In this document: piece after piece, positions 61,501 to 64,000 of the stretch
Layout of the letters: each line of letters starts with the position of its first letter
Numbering within the stretch: position 1 is the first letter of the stretch
Assembly (NCBI GenBank): GCA_918807975.1
Contig: OU964919.1
Location: 32,371,824-32,435,823, forward strand
DNA from: Aplidium turbinatum
Lineage: Eukaryota > Chordata > Ascidiacea > Aplousobranchia > Polyclinidae
Length of the DNA stretch: 64,000 nt
Reading direction: 5' to 3'
Made by a program: the position numbers and the translations under genes
The notes under the pieces: generated by a model
The model's input: the letters and a program-made list of their open reading frames with translations, nothing else
Databases searched by the model: none
Told to the model about the DNA's origin: nothing

Positions 61501-63352
61501 GATAACAAAGTATTTCAGCAACTTGCCAAAGCTTTAAAGCACAGTTTCAGTTAGCCACGTCGAATGTATGTAGGCTACTTCTTTTGTGTAATAAGTAACA
61601 AAAACGGGAAGCGGTTCATCAACACAACAGCTATATCTTGCCACGTACACAATGCGTTACATTGTGTCATCATTTCTTAACGTTGAAGAGAATACAATTT
61701 ATCGATCGATTTGAAGTGCTAGTCACTGTTGGGCGAGTGCCACAACAAATAAAAACTCGCCTCGCACATTGCAATTAGTTTCAATCGAGTTCAAGTGCAG
61801 CATGTGATATCACCTATTCCTCATACCGCTGCAAAATACAAACAGCAGGCCACGCAGTTTTCCAACTAGCAAAAGCTGTTTTTTTGCATTGATTCAACGT
61901 CTCCAGACGCTGATTCAATGTAAAAAGACAGATTTTGCTAGTTGGGTTTGTACCACAATCTCGCAAACGACACATTGAGCAGACCTCCATCAATTATTTA
62001 CATAAGGTCGTCTGGGGTAATTCCTGAGGGTATGAAACAAGAATATAATAAATGGATGACTTTTGAATTACATAAATTTTAGCCCGAGAGGTAAAATTTT
62101 GCTCGTGAGTGAAACTGAACCTGTCCCACGTATATAAATTTGAACCAAGGATTTACTTTTACGTAACTGAGTAATAATGATAGTACTGACCGCACGTGCT
62201 TGTGCAGACATAGTTGGCGAAAGGTCGCTCGATATTTTCTTGAATAGGAAGCAAACTGTTTTGACTTTCAAATGGTCTGTATGGCAACTTTGGCTCTTCA
62301 CTGATGCCTTCTGTGCCGTATACACAAGGCTGGGAACTTGGCTCTGTACTTGCATAGTGTCTAAACGTGCAGTACCTCACTTTGAGGTGAGCTGGTTGGG
62401 CTGTGAAGTCGCTGTTTAGACTGGCTAGGCTGACATCGACCGGTTCTAAGCTGGCAAGGTCCAAGTGGCTGTCAGAAGGAAACTGGCATTGGCTCAAAGG
62501 CTGACAGTACATATGTGAACTGCTGCAATTATGACTGCTGCTGGGCACTGGTGCCATTCTGGGAAATTGGAATTCCAGGCTGCTGTAGCATCTCTGCAGA
62601 GCTGAAGGAATAATATAGAAAAATGTGAGAACAAGTTTTTGAAGGTGCTCGGACACAGCCATAATCACTGTAAGCGTTTTGAAACGTATTATTCCAAAAA
62701 AGCAAAACTTGAAGCAATGACCACAGGCTGCCGTTGGTCTGTCCAGGACTCTAGGTTCTCATCAATCTAGTTGCCATTCCAATCGAGATGCCAATAACTA
62801 GACATCACATTATCTAAAAGATAACTCACATCATGCATTAATCAACGTAAAACGCTGAAACAACAGTTACTCCTCTTACCAGATAAGCTCATTTCATCCG
62901 GAACATACATCGGCTGAGGAATGAGTTGGAAGGTTTCGTCTGGTCGACAACCGGGTACCACCTGATAAAAAAAAAAAAAACTTGCGGAAAATTGACTTTA
63001 AAAGCTTTCACTCTAAATCAGTAACAGTTGCACAAGCGATGTCGTATTTACAAACTGTCGTTGAATTGCACAAATTAAAAACTTCTTTGCAAAAACAAAC
63101 CACCCACATTTTGAGGTAACATCCCTGGATGCATATGGGCTTGTTGGAGGCCATGCACCTGGATTTGTGGATAGGGCTGAGGAACAGATGGAGAAACCAT
63201 AAATGAGGATTGATCATCAACACCTCCTGGACAAGGTAAGACGATGACACGGCGCACGCCATTCTGTTCGATCACTTGCGAGACGTAACCAGGAGGAACA
63301 TAAATAGGAGGTATAGCACCATCATGGGACACCATTGGAACCTGAGCTGGAC
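46109..63352 (-). CDS. FNDC3: FNDC3 (fibronectin type III domain-containing protein 3), 21 exons, 5' end missing
   Basis: Exons in order: 63108-63352, 62880-62961, 62191-62601, 60128-60589, 59649-59704, 58774-58937, 58325-58384, 57797-57935, 54790-54968, 53865-54114, 53131-53269, 52244-52375, 51772-51930, 51211-51395, 49826-49939, 49306-49455, 48646-48968, 48164-48367, 47557-47723, 46969-47096, 46109-46582. All phases join, giving about 1400 residues, longer than vertebrate FNDC3A/B (about 1200) through a long Ser-rich linker. N-terminal VPPGYVSQVIEQNGVRRVIV is the FNDC3 signature; nine Fn3 domains follow, then an acidic linker and a single C-terminal membrane helix with a short tail (tail-anchored topology, ER/Golgi in vertebrates). 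Vertebrate FNDC3A acts in Sertoli-spermatid adhesion and FNDC3B in cell growth and adhesion; roles here are inferred. The invertebrate gene is probably the single ancestor of A and B. The start codon lies beyond the right edge. Confidence 0.93.
46969..47096 (-). CDS. FNDC3: FNDC3 exon: Fn3-9, first half
   Basis: Encodes APTVSSVQTTLCHVTWPKVD and PIKGDAIHYKLSLGKPSD, aligned with CEITWECLQPMKGDPVIYSLQ in FNDC3A. Confidence 0.88.
47557..47723 (-). CDS. FNDC3: FNDC3 exon: Fn3-8, second half
   Basis: Encodes TTAYRGSNPSYKVTRLSENT and RFRINASNSEGVGPFSSEYL, matching SLYRGPCHTYKVQRLNESTSY of FNDC3A. Confidence 0.9.
48164..48367 (-). CDS. FNDC3: FNDC3 exon: end of Fn3-7, start of Fn3-8
   Basis: Encodes MKVCATNELGCGCFSRSLKA, KTKPLPPDAPGLTCVQI and FLLQMRDKHGR, matching KTKPLPPDPPRLECV and HLQMEDKNGRF of FNDC3A. 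Confidence 0.9.
48646..48968 (-). CDS. FNDC3: FNDC3 exon: end of Fn3-6 and most of Fn3-7
   Basis: Encodes AVNSVGQSPSSEVGFLTTPP, WDRPKDNGSDITGYKIHVSG and QNLEPDTEYR, matching the ISWEKPCDHGSEI and NLQPDTTYRIR segments of FNDC3A. Confidence 0.9.
49306..49455 (-). CDS. FNDC3: FNDC3 exon: Fn3-6
   Basis: Encodes APECNGADITNYLVQWGGTE and LNPNNTYYFSIQ; 50 codons, phase 0 at both ends. Confidence 0.88.
49826..49939 (-). CDS. FNDC3: FNDC3 exon: end of Fn3-5, start of Fn3-6
   Basis: Encodes FSPWSGSLEAITSAGPPEKP and LSPSSIQLQWI. Phase 0 at both ends. The retrozyme lies in the intron just upstream. Confidence 0.87.
50167..50213 (+). ncRNA. Hammerhead ribozyme 1
   Basis: Stem I GCGATA (50167-50172) pairs perfectly with TATCGC (50208-50213). 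Core CTGATGA is at 50173-50179, stem II GCCCA/TGGGC with loop GCCTCA at 50180-50195, GAAA at 50196-50199, and a minimal stem III CAC/GTG with no loop. Predicted cleavage is after GTC, between 50207 and 50208. The minimal stem III suggests that dimers cleave best, as known for retrozyme and Penelope hammerheads. Confidence 0.9.
50509..50555 (+). ncRNA. Hammerhead ribozyme 2
   Basis: Same sequence as ribozyme 1 over the stems and core, displaced by exactly 342 bp; core CTGATGA at 50515-50521, predicted cleavage between 50549 and 50550. Confidence 0.9.
50786..50855. repeat. Hairpin repeat copy
   Basis: TTTACATTGGAACGTCTGCA, then TACGCTAAATCAATGTAAAA and TTTCTAGTTGGG. In the same FNDC3 intron as the retrozyme. 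Confidence 0.65.
51211..51395 (-). CDS. FNDC3: FNDC3 exon: Fn3-5
   Basis: Encodes EPPPHTGGASMQEYEVNYIA, then GPDLECTVGALRPATKYSFS and VRAANKIG. Donor GTGAGT. Confidence 0.88.
51772..51930 (-). CDS. FNDC3: FNDC3 exon: end of Fn3-4, start of Fn3-5
   Basis: Encodes HTYRVRVFCSTNGGVSMPSE and PVLPGPCNPPMVAMRPKSTC, matching the VPPGPCLPPRL boundary of FNDC3A. Confidence 0.9.
52018..52088. repeat. Hairpin repeat copy
   Basis: ATATTGATTCAACGTTTGTA, GACGTTAATGAATGTAAAAA and GGACTGATTTGCTGGCTGAG; near-complete, in an FNDC3 intron. Confidence 0.7.
52244..52375 (-). CDS. FNDC3: FNDC3 exon: Fn3-4
   Basis: Encodes APKDSGGATVNDYILEMSKE and TGPDPECLVEDLNPG. Acceptor CCACAG, donor GTATGT. Confidence 0.88.
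53131..53269 (-). CDS. FNDC3: FNDC3 exon: end of Fn3-3, start of Fn3-4
   Basis: Encodes LLAYNNEGKSKHSDVVSYRT and CPDKPKAPGKPQLHG, matching AYNSEGKSNPSEVVEFTTCPDKP of FNDC3A. Confidence 0.9.
53865..54114 (-). CDS. FNDC3: FNDC3 exon: end of Fn3-2 and most of Fn3-3
   Basis: Encodes VPSAPEAPRLTKAMISSL, GYTLEMNDESTGYGFRPVYD and LARNSHYKFR, closely matching the STGYGFKPKYDG segment of FNDC3A. Confidence 0.9.
54170..54450 (+). mobile_element. tRNA-derived SINE, family B (copy 3)
   Basis: Carries GATTCGATACC, AAGAGCATGTGGCTGTGTC, AACACTTAAAGGCATG, TCCACTTAATTTGAATC and AACCACCGGGCGTAAGC, collinear with the 19830-20110 copy. It sits in an FNDC3 intron, antisense to the gene, 56 bases from exon 53865-54114. 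Confidence 0.75.
54790..54968 (-). CDS. FNDC3: FNDC3 exon: Fn3-2
   Basis: Encodes APNDNGEKVQKYHLEINEAE, then QKLTPSTAYVFRLAAENKLG. Donor GTATGT. The preceding 2.8-kb intron contains the hAT-Charlie element and the Penelope-like tail. Confidence 0.88.
55008..55072. repeat. Hairpin repeat copy
   Basis: TTTACATTGGAGCAACGTCT, then GAATCAATGCAAAAAAGGTC; centre partly deleted. Confidence 0.6.
55100..55240 (+). mobile_element. LINE 3' UTR fragment (L2/CR1 type)
   Basis: TTTGTAAAGCGCTGTGGAGC and CAGCGCTATATAAAAAC are followed by a TTATTATTATTATTA tail, the pattern of L2/CR1 3' ends, related to the copy at 63950. In an FNDC3 intron. Confidence 0.65.
55440..55565 (-). mobile_element. Penelope-like tail with hammerhead-like core
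   Basis: The minus strand reads CTTTGAGGATGCGCATTGGC then ATGGTGCGCGAAACGTCAG: stem TGCGC/GCGCG, GAAAC box and GTC. The CTGATGA box is degenerate. It lies in an FNDC3 intron in the same orientation as the gene. Confidence 0.45.
55824..56612. mobile_element. hAT-Charlie-type element, internally deleted (789 bp)
   Basis: 16-bp perfect terminal inverted repeats CAGGGGTCGGCAAACT and a perfect 8-bp target duplication CTGTAAAG (55816-55823 and 56613-56620). Subterminal GCGGCCCGCGGGCC blocks are typical of Charlie-type hATs. It keeps the C-terminal end of the transposase on the plus strand. It lies in an FNDC3 intron. Confidence 0.93.
55906..56289 (+). pseudogene. hAT transposase C-terminal fragment (dimerisation domain)
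   Basis: Encodes DILKAKYDSVPIANFYKEYV, then RVMCMFGSTYCCEQLFSKMN and NKLRTRR, the hAT C-terminal dimerisation region as in ZBED/GTF2IRD2-like transposases. A frame change after RRQI precedes LNDVLQISSTKLPVDLN. The RNase-H-like catalytic part is absent. Confidence 0.85.
57797..57935 (-). CDS. FNDC3: FNDC3 exon: end of Fn3-1, start of Fn3-2
   Basis: Encodes RIYSTCNKERGPASGITC then RPDTPAAPKLQSKTKSNITL and KWT. The boundary CRPDTPAAP corresponds to CEPDIPNPP in FNDC3A. Confidence 0.87.
58325..58384 (-). CDS. FNDC3: FNDC3 exon: Fn3-1, LxPxxxY strand
   Basis: 60-base exon encoding GKECRYSITDLRPASEYSV, the Fn3 'L-P-A-x-x-Y' signature. Confidence 0.87.
58774..58937 (-). CDS. FNDC3: FNDC3 exon: Fn3-1, first half
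   Basis: Encodes VRDVTPRSAKVVWGQLPV and GKKDGGKYHSIF, with the conserved Trp of strand B. Donor GTATGT. Confidence 0.87.
59380..59540. repeat. Interspersed repeat of a type common in invertebrates
   Basis: ATCATCATCATCATTTTCAG, GCCCACTGCAGAGCGTAAGC and TGTCGTCCCTCCATC resemble a repeat (ATCATCATCAT... CCACTGCTGGGCGTAGGCC) that I recall from many invertebrate genomes. Class not assigned. Confidence 0.4.
59649..59704 (-). CDS. FNDC3: FNDC3 exon: helix before Fn3-1
   Basis: 56-base exon encoding TQAYQTISELVAAIKAPK, aligned with EEKDEETKAFEALLSNIVKP of vertebrate FNDC3A. Acceptor TTTTTTTTCCAG, donor GTAAAG. Confidence 0.8.
60128..60589 (-). CDS. FNDC3: FNDC3 exon: Ser/Pro-rich linker
   Basis: Encodes a Ser-rich, proline-directed stretch (SSYASSPGGSPKPLKNLARS) matching in position the SPPSSPQK region of vertebrate FNDC3A, probably disordered and phosphorylated. 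Donor GTACAT. Confidence 0.8.
61855..61950. repeat. Hairpin repeat, best full-length copy
   Basis: Left arm CCAACTAGCAAAAGC, then TTTTTGCATTGATTCAACGTC, centre near 61905, then GACGCTGATTCAATGTAAAA and GACAGATTTTGCTAGTTGGG. The whole is a palindrome of about 85 bp. It is the longest of about a dozen related copies. Confidence 0.8.
62191..62601 (-). CDS. FNDC3: FNDC3 exon: Ser/Gln-rich linker
   Basis: The acceptor is taken as TTCCTTCAG rather than the CAG six bases on, because only that choice keeps the frame open. Encodes low-complexity sequence (SSSHNCSSSHMYCQPLSQCQ, then LASLEPVDVSLASLNSDF) with no vertebrate counterpart that I recognise. Confidence 0.7.
62880..62961 (-). CDS. FNDC3: FNDC3 exon: Pro-rich linker
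   Basis: Encodes VVPGCRPDETFQLIPQPMYV and PDEMSLS between acceptor ATCAG and donor GTAAGA; phase 0 in, phase 1 out. Confidence 0.75.
63108..63352 (-). CDS. FNDC3: FNDC3 exon: N-terminal signature region
   Basis: Encodes PAQVPMVSHDGAIPPIYVPP then GYVSQVIEQNGVRRVIVLP, the most conserved N-terminal block of FNDC3 proteins, then a Pro/Gln/His-rich stretch. Acceptor TTTTATAG, donor GTGGGT. Confidence 0.9.
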
Positions 63353-63539
63353 CTATAAAAAGTGTACATATCTAGGGTTGAAATATTGTAAAATTTACAT
63401 GACGATATGAAATGAGCAAACATTGAAATGTATGAAATCCGCACAGTGCACATTTGCAGTCCAAAGTCATGTTGAAAAGCGTTACCTTGCGTAAGTTGAG
63501 AAAAAAAAACATAACGCTCGGCTAAATACTTTAACACGT

Positions 63540-63990
63540 AAACGTGAGCATATCACTCCTATACTAAAATCCCTGCATTGGCTTCCAGTATTGTATTGTA
63601 TTCGCTTCAAAATATGTCTATTAATTTATAAAGTTTTCCATGGTTTTGCTCCGAACTATCTGGACACTTTGCTTGTTCATTATAAACCTGCCAGAACTTT
63701 GCGTTCTCAACATCAATTACTCTTAAGTGCAACCCTTCATGTAAGACACAATATGAAAATCGCACCTTCCCAGTTGTTGCTGCCAGTTGCTGGAATTGTT
63801 TGCCTATTTGTGTAAAAGAAGCTGAAAATTTAAATGAATTCAAAGCTCGCTTGAAAACGTTCTATTTCAATGAACATTATGACTGAAAGTACCGCATTAA
63901 TTATCACCATTGTCATGTACAGCGCCCAGGAGCATAGTTTGACGGTAGATGTAGCGCTATATAAATATTGTTATCATTAAAAAAAAAACA
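63540..63990 (+). mobile_element. LINE 3' end (L2/CR1-type ORF2 tail and 3' UTR)
   Basis: The plus strand encodes LKSLHWLPVLYCIRFKI, FHGFAPNYLDTLL and, after a frame change near 63757, GNCLPICVKEAENLNEFKAR then LKTFYFNEHYD and a stop. These are the C-terminal blocks of L2/CR1 LINEs. The 3' UTR has GTAGCGCTATATAAATATTG and an A-rich end. 5' truncated. Confidence 0.82.
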
Positions 63991-64000
63991 TCATGAAGCT

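Overview
The window is animal nuclear DNA: AT-rich, with intron-split genes and canonical GT-AG junctions, dense in short and old mobile elements. The host genes are metazoan (FNDC3-type fibronectin-III membrane protein, BOK-like Bcl-2 protein, ceruloplasmin/hephaestin-like multicopper oxidase). Gene content, intron sizes and repeat types fit an invertebrate deuterostome, possibly a tunicate; that placement is inference.

Layout, all recognised host genes on the minus strand. (1) 2293-12304: first six exons (about 300 residues) of a secreted multicopper ferroxidase, running off the left edge; its 5.4-kb intron 3 holds a decayed mobile-type gene (6100-8835) that was itself hit by a LINE fragment. 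(2) 12305-16594: intergenic, with a tRNA-derived SINE and a LINE fragment. (3) 16595-about 25486: a minus-strand gene of a repetitive, unnamed metazoan family. One intron (16983-21337) holds a 60-bp minisatellite, a Ty3/Gypsy gag fossil, a SINE and a 181-bp tandem array; one coding exon is split by a young, non-autonomous LTR retrotransposon (21526-24995, 5-bp target duplication). (4) 25500-37100: gene-poor, with nested hAT-type elements, a mariner fossil, a decayed retrozyme copy and a Penelope-like foldback. (5) 37101-38997: two exons of a BOK-like gene, preceded at 39333-39624 by the last two exons of an unrecognised gene. (6) 41300-46108: a SINE, a 794-bp Penelope-like foldback and many small hairpin repeats. 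(7) 46109-63352: 21 exons of FNDC3 (nine Fn3 domains, acidic linker, C-terminal membrane anchor); its start lies beyond the right edge. (8) 63540-63990: LINE 3' end.

The most notable object is at 50127-50591 in an FNDC3 intron: a 465-bp element with two copies, 342 bp apart, of a textbook hammerhead self-cleaving ribozyme, flanked by a 12-bp target duplication. It has the structure of an animal retrozyme, predicted to yield a 342-nt RNA able to circularise. Related hammerhead-like cores occur in three Penelope-like tails (36377-36671, 42422-43215, about 55440-55565) and a decayed retrozyme copy (32325-32560), so the window holds a small collection of ribozyme-bearing retroelements. A second unexplained structure is a family of about a dozen short perfect-hairpin repeats centred on AACGTCTGCAGACGTT.

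Coordinates were read by eye and splice junctions were checked by reading-phase continuity; individual junctions may be off by a base.
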